A stretch of 53,845 nucleotides of DNA, taken from the NCBI GenBank assembly GCA_030681365.1, contig JAUXWH010000151.1, forward strand, positions 1-53,845, given 5' to 3'. Source of the DNA: Bradyrhizobium sp. Lineage in GTDB: Bacteria > Pseudomonadota > Alphaproteobacteria > Rhizobiales > Xanthobacteraceae. Shown one piece after another: positions 25,670 through 34,197 of the stretch (its first letter is position 1; every line of letters starts with the position of its first letter). Made by a program: the position numbers and the translations under genes. The notes beneath the pieces were generated by a model that had not been told where the DNA came from, made no database searches, and saw nothing but the letters and a program-made list of their open reading frames with translations.

Positions 25670-26569
25670 CGGATCGGGGATAGCCGCCTCGCCTGTCACC
25701 GGCGCTACCAGGAACGTTTTGAGCGCGCTGACGATCTCGTCCGGCTTGTCATGCTGCACCCAGTGCCCGGCGCCCTCGATCTTCACCAGTTCGGCCTGCC
25801 TGAAATGCCCGAGCACCCCCGCGGTTTCGGGATCGGGCAGAAAACTCTCGCCGCCCGCCACCAGCAGCGTCGGGCAGGCGATGCGCGACCACAGCGCGAT
25901 GTTGTCTTCCAGCGACAGCCGGTACGGCGCGCGGGCGCGCAGATACGGATCGAACTTCCAGCTGTAGCCGCCGTCGGCGTTCGCTTTCAGGGCATGGGTG
26001 GCGAGGTGCATCGCCTGCTCGCGGGTCAGCCGCGCATTGCGCCCCAGCATGCGATCGGCGCCATCGGCCACCGACGCATAGCTCTGGGTTTTCCGCTGCG
26101 CCGTCTTGTCGAGGTCACCGACCCAGTCCGCGATCCTGATATCGATCGGCTTCACCCGCCGCGCCGGAAAATTGGTCACGCCGTCGAGCACGACCAGCCG
26201 CGATACTTTTTCCGGAAATGCCCCGGCAAAGGTCAGGCTGACCATGCCGCCCATGGAATGGCCGACGATGGCGAGGTTTTCCAGACTTTCCGACTTCACC
26301 AGGCAGACGAGATCGTAGACGTGATCGGCAAGGCTGTAACTGCTACCCTTTGCCCACTCGGAATCGCCGTGACCGCGCAGGTCGGGCGCGATGACGTGAA
26401 AACTCGCCCGCAGGGCGCGCGCCATATGGTCCCAGCTGCGGGAATGATCGAGGCCGCCATGGACCAGCAGCAGCGGCGGGGCCGATGCGTTACCCCAATC
26501 GGTGTAGTGCAGTCGAAGCCCGTGGGATTGGTAGAAGCGCGCCTGCGGCGCGTCGGAAAATGGGTTCAT
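25655..26569 (-). CDS. alpha/beta hydrolase
   Basis: A 304-residue alpha/beta-fold hydrolase. HGGLDHSRSWDHMARAL forms the oxyanion loop, APDLRGHGDSEWA the strand 4 region, and VGHSMGG the nucleophile elbow with the catalytic Ser. LVLDGV follows, then a cap domain. The acid is probably in AGGESFLPDPE and the catalytic His in EGAGHWVQHDKP. No lid feature points to a specific ester or epoxide substrate. It stands alone on the minus strand and overlaps the convergent methyltransferase gene. Confidence 0.88.
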   Translation of the reverse strand: MNPFSDAPQARFYQSHGLRLHYTDWGNASAPPLLLVHGGLDHSRSWDHMARALRASFHVIAPDLRGHGDSEWAKGSSYSLADHVYDLVCLVKSESLENLAIVGHSMGGMVSLTFAGAFPEKVSRLVVLDGVTNFPARRVKPIDIRIADWVGDLDKTAQRKTQSYASVADGADRMLGRNARLTREQAMHLATHALKANADGGYSWKFDPYLRARAPYRLSLEDNIALWSRIACPTLLVAGGESFLPDPETAGVLGHFRQAELVKIEGAGHWVQHDKPDEIVSALKTFLVAPVTGEAAIPDPSAVA

Positions 26570-26705
26570 GAAGCCTACTTAAAGGCTGGCTCCGCGCAGG
26601 TCCAGCATTCCGGAATGCGGAATTCGGCCAATGGCGCGCCTGAACCTCGCTACCGAAGCCCGAGCAACGCGCGGCGATAGCCGATAGTCCACGTGACCAA
26701 TCACA

Positions 26706-27515
26706 TCAGCGGATGCCCGCGCGCATGAAGGATTGCACGAACTGCCGCTGGAACAGCAGGAAGGCGAACAGCAGCGGCCCCATCGTCATGACGGTCGCAG
26801 CTGTTATGATCGACCAGTCCACACCGGTCTCCGGTGCGCCGAACACGGCCAGCCCCACGGTCAGCGGCCGTGCCTCCACCGAATTCGTGACGATCAGGGG
26901 CCACAGGAAATTGTTCCAGTGATAGCTGACCGAGACGAGACCGAACGCAACATAGGTGGGTCGCGCCAGCGGAACGTAGACCCGCCAGAGGATCTGCAGC
27001 GGCCCTGCCCCCTCGACCCGGGCCGCTTCGACCAGTTCCTGCGGAACGCTCTTGAAGGTCTGACGCAGCAGGAAGATGCCGAACGCGCTTGCGAGATACG
27101 GCAACGCGATCGCCGGAATGGTATCCAGCAATCCGAGCTTTCCGATCATGCGGTAATTCTCGACGATCAGCACGTCGGGCATGATCATCAACTGGAGCAG
27201 GACGAGCGCAAACGCGATGCCGCTGCCCCTGAACTTGAAGCGCGCGAAGGCGTAGGCCGCCAACGTCGACAGCGCGAGTTGCCCGATCAGGATCAGAACG
27301 ACCAGAACGACCGTGTTGAGGTAATAGCGGCCGAACGGCGCCTGATTCCACGCTCGCGCGAAATTTTCGAGCGTCCAGGGCGCCGACAGGCTGAACGACG
27401 TTGCGTAGGCTGCCGGATGCAGCGCGCTCCAGAAGGCATAGGCCAGCGGCGCAAGCCAAAGCAGTGCCAGCAGCCACGCGGCGATCACTTCAAGAGGATG
27501 CGTCCGCCTGTTCAT
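26706..27515 (-). CDS. carbohydrate ABC importer permease (MalG/UgpE type)
   Basis: Inner-membrane permease of the CUT1 family, 269 residues and six helices. The cytoplasmic EAA loop is VEAARVEGAGPLQILWRVYVPLARP, which contacts the ATPase. The N-terminus AAWLLALLWLAPLAYAFWSAL and the ending FQRQFVQSFMRAGIR are characteristic of MalG/UgpE proteins. ATG 27515 overlaps the stop of the other permease by four bases, so the two are co-translated. It is the last gene of the four-gene importer operon. Confidence 0.9.
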   Translation of the reverse strand: MNRRTHPLEVIAAWLLALLWLAPLAYAFWSALHPAAYATSFSLSAPWTLENFARAWNQAPFGRYYLNTVVLVVLILIGQLALSTLAAYAFARFKFRGSGIAFALVLLQLMIMPDVLIVENYRMIGKLGLLDTIPAIALPYLASAFGIFLLRQTFKSVPQELVEAARVEGAGPLQILWRVYVPLARPTYVAFGLVSVSYHWNNFLWPLIVTNSVEARPLTVGLAVFGAPETGVDWSIITAATVMTMGPLLFAFLLFQRQFVQSFMRAGIR

Positions 27516-28429
27516 TGATAATGGATCCTGCGGTCGAGATAGCCGAACTTGACCAGCGCAACCCCGCTCAGCAGGACCAGGAGCACGACAGTCAGCGTTG
27601 CCGCATAGGCCGAATCCTGGAACACGAATGCAACTTCGTAGATGTAGTAGAGCAGCAACGTGCTTGCATTGTTGGGACCTCCCTTGGTCATGATGACGAG
27701 GTGATCCACCAGCTTGAACGAATTGATGACCGCGTTGATAGCGACGAACAGGGTGGTCGGCATCAGGAGCGGAAAGGTAATCCGCCGGAACGTGTACCAG
27801 CGGCCGGCCCCCTCAACCGCCGCCGCCTCCTCCAGGTCGGGCGAAAGCTGCTGAAGGGCGGCGAGATAGAAGATCATGAAGAAGCCGGCCTCCTTCCAGA
27901 CCACCATGACGATCAGGCAGCCCATGACCGTGCCCGGATCGCCGAGCCAGTTCCAGCCCGCGAGGCCGAACAGCCCGCGCAACTGGTCGAGCAATCCGTA
28001 GTCCGGCGTGTAGAAGAACAGCCAGATGTTGGCGACCGCAATCATCGGCAGCACGGTGGGCATGAAGAATGCGAGACGCAGGAAGCCGCGTCCGCGCATG
28101 TTGCGATTGACCCACATCGCCATCAACAGCGCCAGCGCGATCGAGGTCGGAATGGTGCCGAGTGCGAACCAGAAATTGTTGACGAGCGCCCTCCAGAAAA
28201 TCGGATCGGCGGCCATCGAATGGTAGCTGTCGAGGCCGACGAAGACCTCGGCGCCGGTTCGGCGCGTGATGAAGAAGGAATGCCGGATCGTGGCCAGTAT
28301 CGGAAAATGCGTAAACGCAATCAGCAGCACGGCCGCCGGCAACAGCAGCAGCCAGGCATTCACGGCGTTCCACCACGCGTGCGACCTCGGCCGGCGCGCA
28401 ACTGATGACATGAGCGGGGGATCGGACAT
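27512..28429 (-). CDS. carbohydrate ABC importer permease (MalF/UgpA type)
   Basis: Inner-membrane permease of the CUT1 family, 305 residues. The first helix AWLLLLPAAVLLIAFTHFPI and the EAA loop LEEAAAVEGAGRWYTFRRITFPLLMPT are clear. FKLVDHLVIMTKGGPNNAST is a highly conserved segment in sugar and glycerol-phosphate permeases. It pairs with the MalG-type subunit encoded next, overlapping by four bases, and follows the binding-protein gene after 47 bases. No substrate can be read from the permeases. Confidence 0.9.
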   Translation of the reverse strand: MSDPPLMSSVARRPRSHAWWNAVNAWLLLLPAAVLLIAFTHFPILATIRHSFFITRRTGAEVFVGLDSYHSMAADPIFWRALVNNFWFALGTIPTSIALALLMAMWVNRNMRGRGFLRLAFFMPTVLPMIAVANIWLFFYTPDYGLLDQLRGLFGLAGWNWLGDPGTVMGCLIVMVVWKEAGFFMIFYLAALQQLSPDLEEAAAVEGAGRWYTFRRITFPLLMPTTLFVAINAVINSFKLVDHLVIMTKGGPNNASTLLLYYIYEVAFVFQDSAYAATLTVVLLVLLSGVALVKFGYLDRRIHYQ

Positions 28430-28476
28430 CGGATGAGAGGCCGGATGGGGGGATAATCCCCACCCGGCCGTTTTCC

Positions 28477-29754
28477 TTACTTATAGGTGCGGAGTACGCG
28501 GTCGGCCTGCTGCTGAGCGGCCGCAAGCGCCTCCTGCGGCGTCTGCGTTCCGGTGATCGCCGCCTGCACGGCATCGCCCACGAACTTGTAGATGCGGCCG
28601 TTCTCGTGAACCGACAATTCCGGCACGGCATGCTCGAGCTGATCGCGGGCAACGGTCGCGGCAGGGAACCCCTTTGCATACGCTTCCATCGTCGGGGTCT
28701 TGTAGGCCGCCGGGGAAACCGCGACGTAACCGGTCTTCATGCTCCACTCGGCCGCACGCTCGGGAGCCGTCATCCACTCGATGAACTTCACGGCCGCTTT
28801 CTGCTGCTCGGGGGATGCGCTCTTGAAGATGTAGAAGCTGCCGCCACCGGTCGGTGAGCCGCGCCGTTCCCTGGCCGGCAGCATGGCAACGCCGAAGTTG
28901 AACTTGGCGGCGTCCTTGACCGCGGTCAGGTTGCCCGTCGTGTGCCACATCATCGCGGTCTTGCCTTCGAGGAAATCGGTGCGCAACGTCGCCCAGTCGA
29001 TGCTGCCCATCGGCATGACGTTATGCTTGCGCGACAGGTCGACCCAGTAATCCAGCGCCGCCACCGTTTTTGGCGCGGTGAGATAGACCTCGTTGCCCGC
29101 GTCGTTCATCAACTTCTGGCCATTCTCGATGGCAAGCGCCTGCAGCATCCAGTAGGCGTAGCCGGTCGTCGGAATTTCGACGCCCCAGCGCACGGTGTTG
29201 CCGGACGCATCCTTCTTGACGAGCTTCTTCGACATGGCGACCATTTCGTCCCAGCTCGCGGGCGCCTTTTCCGGATCGAGGCCGGCTTCCTTGAAGGCGT
29301 CCTTGTTCCAGTACAACACGATCGTCGAGCGCTGGAACGGAATGCTCCAGGTCTTGCCGTCGATCTGTCCGTTGGCCATGAACGCCGGATAGAACTGCTT
29401 GAACCATGTCTTGTCGGCAACAAGATCATCCATCGGCACGATGGCTTTCTCGTCCATCAGCGTGAATACGTCGGTCGACAGCAGCACCGACAATTGCGGC
29501 GGTTGACCGCCCTTCATTGCCGTCATCGCCTTGGTCATCGTATCGGTGTAGTTGCCGGCATACACCGCGGTCACCTTGATGTCCGCATGCTCCTTCCCGA
29601 AGCGGGAGACCATGTCGTCGATGATCTTCGTCACCGGACCGCCTACCGCGACCGGATAGTACATGGTCAAGTCCACCGCAGCCGCCGGCCGCAGGCCCAG
29701 CAACAGCACCGCCAGTGCGGCCGCCCCCAGCGTCATTCGTCGAAAAGCTATCAT
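28477..29754 (-). CDS. carbohydrate ABC importer periplasmic binding protein (UgpB/MalE type)
   Basis: Family 1 extracellular solute-binding protein, 425 residues, with a signal peptide (MTLGAAALAVLLLGLRPAAA). The mature start VDLTMYYPVAVGG and GNYTDTMTKAMTAMKGGQPPQLSVL resemble UgpB-like proteins. GKTWSIPFQRSTIVLYWNKDAFKEAGLDPEKAPASWDE is the typical hinge region, split here across two lobes. AAAGGAGGACGAC precedes ATG 29754. The ligand is probably a sugar, polyol or glycerol-phosphate compound. The DeoR regulator nearby favours glycerol-3-phosphate or a sugar phosphate but does not prove it. Confidence 0.88.
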   Translation of the reverse strand: MIAFRRMTLGAAALAVLLLGLRPAAAVDLTMYYPVAVGGPVTKIIDDMVSRFGKEHADIKVTAVYAGNYTDTMTKAMTAMKGGQPPQLSVLLSTDVFTLMDEKAIVPMDDLVADKTWFKQFYPAFMANGQIDGKTWSIPFQRSTIVLYWNKDAFKEAGLDPEKAPASWDEMVAMSKKLVKKDASGNTVRWGVEIPTTGYAYWMLQALAIENGQKLMNDAGNEVYLTAPKTVAALDYWVDLSRKHNVMPMGSIDWATLRTDFLEGKTAMMWHTTGNLTAVKDAAKFNFGVAMLPARERRGSPTGGGSFYIFKSASPEQQKAAVKFIEWMTAPERAAEWSMKTGYVAVSPAAYKTPTMEAYAKGFPAATVARDQLEHAVPELSVHENGRIYKFVGDAVQAAITGTQTPQEALAAAQQQADRVLRTYK

Positions 29755-29801
29755 GTCGTCCTCCTTTGTTATCTCTTGCCGCGCCGATACCCTTTACAGT
29801 T

Positions 29802-30818
29802 TCAGCCCGACGCAACTCGTCTTGTGTCATCGACAGCCGAATCCAGCCGCCGCCCGGATTTCTGATCGAACTGATGCTCGTGAGCTGCATCCCAGGCGAG
29901 CCTGACGTCGTCGCCCGGATGAGCCTTGCTGAAACCGTCCTGCCGCACCGAAACCGGCTGGCCTTCGACCTCGCACAGAATGATGCTGTCGGCACCGAGG
30001 TGTTCGACGGTCTTTACGCGGGCTGCATGACCGTCTTGCGACACGATGCGGACATGCTCCGGCCGGACACCGATAAGCCGGTCGTCCCGCGGGATCAGGT
30101 TCATCGGTGGCGTACCGATGAACCGCGCCGTGAATGCAGTGGCCGGCCGATTGTACAATTCCTCCGGCGTGCCGTTCTGCTCGACGCGCCCGTCGCGCAT
30201 CAATACGACGCGATCGGCCATGGTCATGGCTTCGGTCTGATCGTGCGTCACGTAGACCATGGTGATCCCGAGACGCTGTTGCAGCGCCCGGATTTCGGTC
30301 CGCATCTCGTGGCGCAGCTTGGCGTCGAGATTCGAAAGCGGTTCATCCATCAGGCAGACGCGCGCCTCCGCAATAATGGCGCGCCCGAGCGCCACGCGCT
30401 GGCGCTGGCCGCCGGACAATTGCGACGGCTTGCGCTCGAGCAGTTGTCCGAGACCGACAATCTCCGCCACACGGCGAAGCCGCTCATCGCGCTCGACACG
30501 GGATACGCGACGCACGCGCAGACCGAAGACGATGTTCTCGGCCACGCTCAGATGCGGAAACAGAGCGTAGGACTGGAAGACCATCGAGATCTTGCGCTGA
30601 GCCGGCGTCAGATGGGTCACGTCCGTACCGCCGATGGTAATCGTGCCGCCATCGAGTTGTTCGAGACCCGCAATCAGGCGAAGCGTCGTGGATTTTCCGC
30701 AACCGGATGGACCGAGCAGTACGAGCAGCGAGCCTTCTTCCGCCGTGAGACTGACGTCGTCGACGGCCCGCATCGGACCCCAATTCTTGGAAACGTGATC
30801 CAGCGTAATCGCCGACAT
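29802..30818 (-). CDS. carbohydrate ABC importer ATP-binding protein (UgpC/MalK type)
   Basis: ATPase of the importer, 338 residues. Walker A is GPSGCGKST, the signature is LSGGQRQR, Walker B is CLMDEPLSNLD and the switch His is in VYVTHDQTEA. The C-terminal OB-fold regulatory domain of MalK/UgpC proteins is present from about residue 235 (IGVRPEHVRI, HLGADSIILCEVEG). It is the first gene of the operon and is divergent from the DeoR regulator gene, with probable operators between them. Confidence 0.92.
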   Translation of the reverse strand: MSAITLDHVSKNWGPMRAVDDVSLTAEEGSLLVLLGPSGCGKSTTLRLIAGLEQLDGGTITIGGTDVTHLTPAQRKISMVFQSYALFPHLSVAENIVFGLRVRRVSRVERDERLRRVAEIVGLGQLLERKPSQLSGGQRQRVALGRAIIAEARVCLMDEPLSNLDAKLRHEMRTEIRALQQRLGITMVYVTHDQTEAMTMADRVVLMRDGRVEQNGTPEELYNRPATAFTARFIGTPPMNLIPRDDRLIGVRPEHVRIVSQDGHAARVKTVEHLGADSIILCEVEGQPVSVRQDGFSKAHPGDDVRLAWDAAHEHQFDQKSGRRLDSAVDDTRRVASG

Positions 30819-30901
30819 GATCTATCCGGCCCAGCATTGTTGTGACGTGCAATCTGCACTTTCGCAGTCGTATCGAAGCATCCCTGTCCGTTTCGTCTAG
30901 C

Positions 30902-30931
30902 GTTCATATGAACATGCTATGTGCACATGTG
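30902..30931. promoter_or_regulatory. overlapping palindromes between importer operon and DeoR gene
   Basis: GTTCATATGAAC (30902-30913) is a perfect 12-bp palindrome. TGTGCACA (30920-30927) and CACATGTG (30924-30931) follow at once. On the minus strand the first reads ATGTTCATATGAAC; ATGTTC also appears in GlpR-type half-sites. It lies in the 170-base divergent gap and is a good candidate operator for the DeoR protein. Confidence 0.55.
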
Positions 30932-30988
30932 AAATGGAAGCTGCATCCATACTGTTCGAATGATACATTTTAGTGACAATGAGGTCCC

Positions 30989-31777
30989 ATGCTGAGGATC
31001 GCCACAGAACGCCAGGGCCGTATTCTGGAGATCGTGCGCGAGGAAGGCTTCGCCTCGATCGAGCATCTCGCCAGGCAATTCGACGTCACACAGCAGACCG
31101 TCCGCCGTGTCGTGAACCAGCTGTGCGATCAAGGGCTGCTGCGACGGATTCACGGCGGCGTCGGCCTTCCCGTACAGTACCAGAATCTCGCCTATGGAAG
31201 CCGACAGGGATTGAACGCCGACGCCAAGCGACGCATCGCCCATGCCGTTTCCAATTTCATTCCCGACGGCGCATCGCTGATGATCGGTCTCGGCACGACC
31301 GCCGAATACGTCGCGCAGGCGCTGTCCAGCCGTCAGGATTTTCGGGTCATTACCAACAATTTGAACGTCGCAGCGGCGTTCGCGCAAAATCCCGACGTGG
31401 AGATCACGATCGCGGGCGGAACACTGCGCCCCCTTGACCGGGACATCATTGGCGACGCGGCCGTACGTTTTTTCTCCGGCTTCAGAGCCGATTTCGGAAT
31501 CTTCGGCGTCGGTGGCATCGATCAGGATGGCGCCCTGCTCGATTTTCATTCGGACGAAGTTCAGGCGCGGCAAGCCATCGTCGCCAACTGCCGAGCCGCC
31601 CTGCTGGTCGCCGACGCCAGCAAATTCGGCCGCAACGCCACGGTCCGCGGCGGCCATTTTGGCGATTGTCATCGCTTTTTCACCGACAGGCCGTTGCCGC
31701 CGGGCTTTCGTCCGATCGCCGAACAGTACGCGGATCGGATCCACGCCACGAGTAACGGCCGCGTAGGCGCGGCGTGA
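30989..31777 (+). CDS. DeoR/GlpR-family transcriptional regulator
   Basis: A 262-residue DeoR-type repressor. The winged HTH at residues 4-57 includes RQGRILEIVREEGFASIEHL and VTQQTVRRVVNQLCDQGLLRRIHGG, the family fingerprint. The C-terminal sugar-phosphate-binding domain has LGTTAEYVAQAL, VITNNLNVAAAFAQNPDVEI, DRDIIGDAA and FGIFGVGGIDQDG. Members respond to phosphorylated sugars or glycerol-3-phosphate. It is divergent from the ABC importer operon and presumably represses it and itself. Confidence 0.88.
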   Translation: MLRIATERQGRILEIVREEGFASIEHLARQFDVTQQTVRRVVNQLCDQGLLRRIHGGVGLPVQYQNLAYGSRQGLNADAKRRIAHAVSNFIPDGASLMIGLGTTAEYVAQALSSRQDFRVITNNLNVAAAFAQNPDVEITIAGGTLRPLDRDIIGDAAVRFFSGFRADFGIFGVGGIDQDGALLDFHSDEVQARQAIVANCRAALLVADASKFGRNATVRGGHFGDCHRFFTDRPLPPGFRPIAEQYADRIHATSNGRVGAA

Positions 31778-31859
31778 ACCGGACGGTCAGTCAAACTAGC
31801 CGCCATTCCCCGCGGGACGGCGCCCTCGCCCGCGCGGAGCTCGCGCAGGGCCCCTCGCG

Positions 31860-32303
31860 TCAGTTGATCGTGCCCTTCCGGATCAGGAAGCAGCCGAAGC
31901 TGCTGATGTCGCCGACCTGCACGACGCCGAAGCTGCGCTTGGCGCTGTCGTAGAAGGCAAACCGCTCGATCGCGCCGAACGCAATGGGCTGACCCGAACC
32001 GCGGTTGATCTCGCGCAGCACCGCGCCATGGACATCAGGCGTTTTATCAGGCTCGCGCGCATCGATCATGACGCGGATCGGGTCCGGCTCCGACACATCG
32101 AGCGGAAGCACTCCCAGAATCGCGGCCATCACCCGCGGCAGTTGCAGGCCAGGCAGCCGGATCAGCCGGCCGGTGACCGACGCGCGCGCAATGCGCTCGG
32201 CCGGATGGTTGGCATCGACTACCGCCAGATCGTCGCCGTGCCCCATCGACGCCATCAGCCAAAGCAGGTCGGGGGTCAGGATCGGGTCGATTCCCTTCAG
32301 CAT
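31860..32303 (-). CDS. fucU: RbsD/FucU-family sugar mutarotase
   Basis: A 147-residue member of the RbsD/FucU family, which interconverts sugar anomers. MLKGIDPILTPDLLWLMASM and GHGDDLAVVDANHPAERI contain the catalytic His and the family-defining motif. ERFAFYDSAKRSF is the FucU-like C-terminal region with the second catalytic residue (Tyr). FucU rather than RbsD is favoured by the fuconolactonase and aldose dehydrogenase genes immediately upstream. ATG 32303 overlaps the lactonase stop by seven bases; the longer open frame is not in the family. Confidence 0.85.
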   Translation of the reverse strand: MLKGIDPILTPDLLWLMASMGHGDDLAVVDANHPAERIARASVTGRLIRLPGLQLPRVMAAILGVLPLDVSEPDPIRVMIDAREPDKTPDVHGAVLREINRGSGQPIAFGAIERFAFYDSAKRSFGVVQVGDISSFGCFLIRKGTIN

Positions 32304-33151
32304 GCGATGGCCTTTCCACGATGAGACAAGTACATGCCGGCGGCGTTGCCGCCGAACACCCGCGCTTGCGCTGATGCGTCGAGCCGGGCCATCAGTTGAC
32401 CTGAGGTCGAGATCCAGCGGCCATAATCCGCGGCGAGATTGAGCACCGGCCAGTCGCTGCCCCAGATCAGCCGCCCGGCGCCGAAACAGGTCAGGAGGTG
32501 CTCGGCATAGGGCCTTAGTTCCTCGACTGTCCAGTTGGCCGGCGCCTCGGTGACGAGGCCGGAGAGTTTGCAGGCGACGCCGGGGAATTGCGCGACGGCG
32601 GCGATACCGCTGCGCCATGCCGCATCCGCGCCACCGCCGATGGCCGGCTTGGCCGCATGATCGATCACGACCCGTAATTGGGGGTGCCGTTCGAGCACGG
32701 CAATCAGCCGTCGCAGATGCCGGGGCTTGAGCAGCGCATCGAACACCAGTCGATGCGCGATCATGGCCTCGAACGCCGGCGCAAGCTCGGCGCGCGCGAG
32801 CCAGTCATCGTCGGCGATGTCCGGCACCATCGGCCGCAAGCCGACGAGGTGCGGATGCGCGGCAAGCCGTGCGATCGTGGCCGCGGCATCGGGCGCGGCA
32901 AACTCGGTCCAGCCCACCACGCCGGCCACAAACGGCGTCCGGTCCGCGAGATCGAGCAGGAAGGCGGTCTCGGCATGGGTCGGCGCGGCCTGCACCAGGA
33001 TGCTGGCGGCAATCCCCTGCGCGGCGAGATGTGGCGCCAGATCGTCGGGGCCGAAGTCGCGATAGATCGCGCCGAGCGCGGGCGTCAGCCAGGCGTAGTC
33101 ACCGCGGGCCAAGCGCCAGAAATGCTGATGCGCGTCGATCCGCGGCATCAT
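32297..33151 (-). CDS. amidohydrolase family lactonase, probably L-fuconolactonase
   Basis: Amidohydrolase-fold enzyme of the amidohydro_2 group, 284 residues, usual for L-fuconolactonase and related sugar lactonases. It begins MMPRIDAHQHFWRLARGDYAWL, whose DAHQHFW is the metal-binding HxH signature. VVIDHAAKP has a third His and LIWGSDWPVLNL the late Asp. It should open the lactone formed by the neighbouring aldose dehydrogenase. ATG 33151 overlaps the reductase stop (ATGA). The frame open to 33604 is only antisense-like extension. Confidence 0.85.
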   Translation of the reverse strand: MMPRIDAHQHFWRLARGDYAWLTPALGAIYRDFGPDDLAPHLAAQGIAASILVQAAPTHAETAFLLDLADRTPFVAGVVGWTEFAAPDAAATIARLAAHPHLVGLRPMVPDIADDDWLARAELAPAFEAMIAHRLVFDALLKPRHLRRLIAVLERHPQLRVVIDHAAKPAIGGGADAAWRSGIAAVAQFPGVACKLSGLVTEAPANWTVEELRPYAEHLLTCFGAGRLIWGSDWPVLNLAADYGRWISTSGQLMARLDASAQARVFGGNAAGMYLSHRGKAIAC

Positions 33152-34197
33152 GGCGCAACCGGTACCGGAACCTGGGACTCGAGCAATCCTTCCGCCTTGA
33201 GATCGGACCACAGCGCGGGCGGAATTGGGCACGACAGCGCGGCGATATTCCGGCGCACTTCCTGGTCCGAGATTGCCCCCAGCACGACGCTCGAGACCGC
33301 GGGATGGGCGAGCGGAAACTGCAGCGCCGCGTCGGCGAGCCTGGTGCCGTGGGCACGACACACCGCCTCGATCCGCTCGACGCGGGCCATGATCGCCGGC
33401 GGCGCTGCGGCATAATTGTAATGCGCCCCGGGCCGCGCGCCGGTGGCGAGAATGCCGGAATTGAACACGCCTCCGAGCAGCACGCCCAGCCCCTTGCGCT
33501 CGGCGGCAGGCAGGAACCCCTGCAGCGCCGGCTGCTCCAGCAACGAATAGCGTCCCGCCAGCAGCATGACATCGAAATCGCCGGCCGCCGCAAACCGCTC
33601 GCACATCGCGGCTTCGTTGACGCCGACGCCGATCGCCGAAATCGCTTTCGAGCTGCGCAGTTGCTCGAGCGCGCGATAGGCGCCGTCCATCGCCTCCCCG
33701 AAGCGCCGCTCGATCGCGGCGGCCCCATGGGTCCGGACATCGACGTCATGAATGAGAAGAATGTCGATGCGGTCGAGGCCGAGCCGCAGCAGTGACTGCT
33801 CGAACGAACGCATGGTGCCGTCATAGGAGTAATCGATGACGGCGGCGTGCGGCAGGCCGCCGAAATATCCCGAACGGTCGCCCCGCCCTTTCGATGGATC
33901 CATCCAGCGGCCCACCTTGGTGGACAGCACGAAGCGCTGGCGCGGATGAGCGCGCAGCGCGGTGCCGCAGCGGTGCTCGGCGAGGCCATGGCCGTAGAGC
34001 GGCGCCGCATCGAACAACGTGATGCCGGAATCGATGGCGGCGGCCACCGCACCGATGGCCGCGCTCTCATCGAGGCGCGCATAGAGGTCGCCGATCGGCG
34101 CCGCGCCAAACCCGATCGCGCTGACGTTCAGTCCGGTGCGGCCGAGCGGCCGTACCGGCAGGCCGATATGGACGGGGGTATCCGATGTTGCCGTCAA
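33148..34197 (-). CDS. aldo/keto reductase, probably L-fucose (D-threo-aldose) 1-dehydrogenase
   Basis: NAD(P)-dependent aldo/keto reductase of 349 residues, similar in layout to fucose/D-threo-aldose 1-dehydrogenases. LGRTGLNVSAIGFGAAPIGD at the start, FDAAPLYGHGLAE with the catalytic Asp and Tyr, LSTKVGRW with the Lys, and ILLIHDVD with the His are visible. It would oxidise the aldose to a lactone for the next enzyme. The start appears to be TTG 34197 overlapping the LacI stop (TTGA), because no ATG or GTG precedes the conserved strand. The order LacI, dehydrogenase, lactonase, mutarotase is one tight operon. Confidence 0.85.
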   Translation of the reverse strand: MTATSDTPVHIGLPVRPLGRTGLNVSAIGFGAAPIGDLYARLDESAAIGAVAAAIDSGITLFDAAPLYGHGLAEHRCGTALRAHPRQRFVLSTKVGRWMDPSKGRGDRSGYFGGLPHAAVIDYSYDGTMRSFEQSLLRLGLDRIDILLIHDVDVRTHGAAAIERRFGEAMDGAYRALEQLRSSKAISAIGVGVNEAAMCERFAAAGDFDVMLLAGRYSLLEQPALQGFLPAAERKGLGVLLGGVFNSGILATGARPGAHYNYAAAPPAIMARVERIEAVCRAHGTRLADAALQFPLAHPAVSSVVLGAISDQEVRRNIAALSCPIPPALWSDLKAEGLLESQVPVPVAP

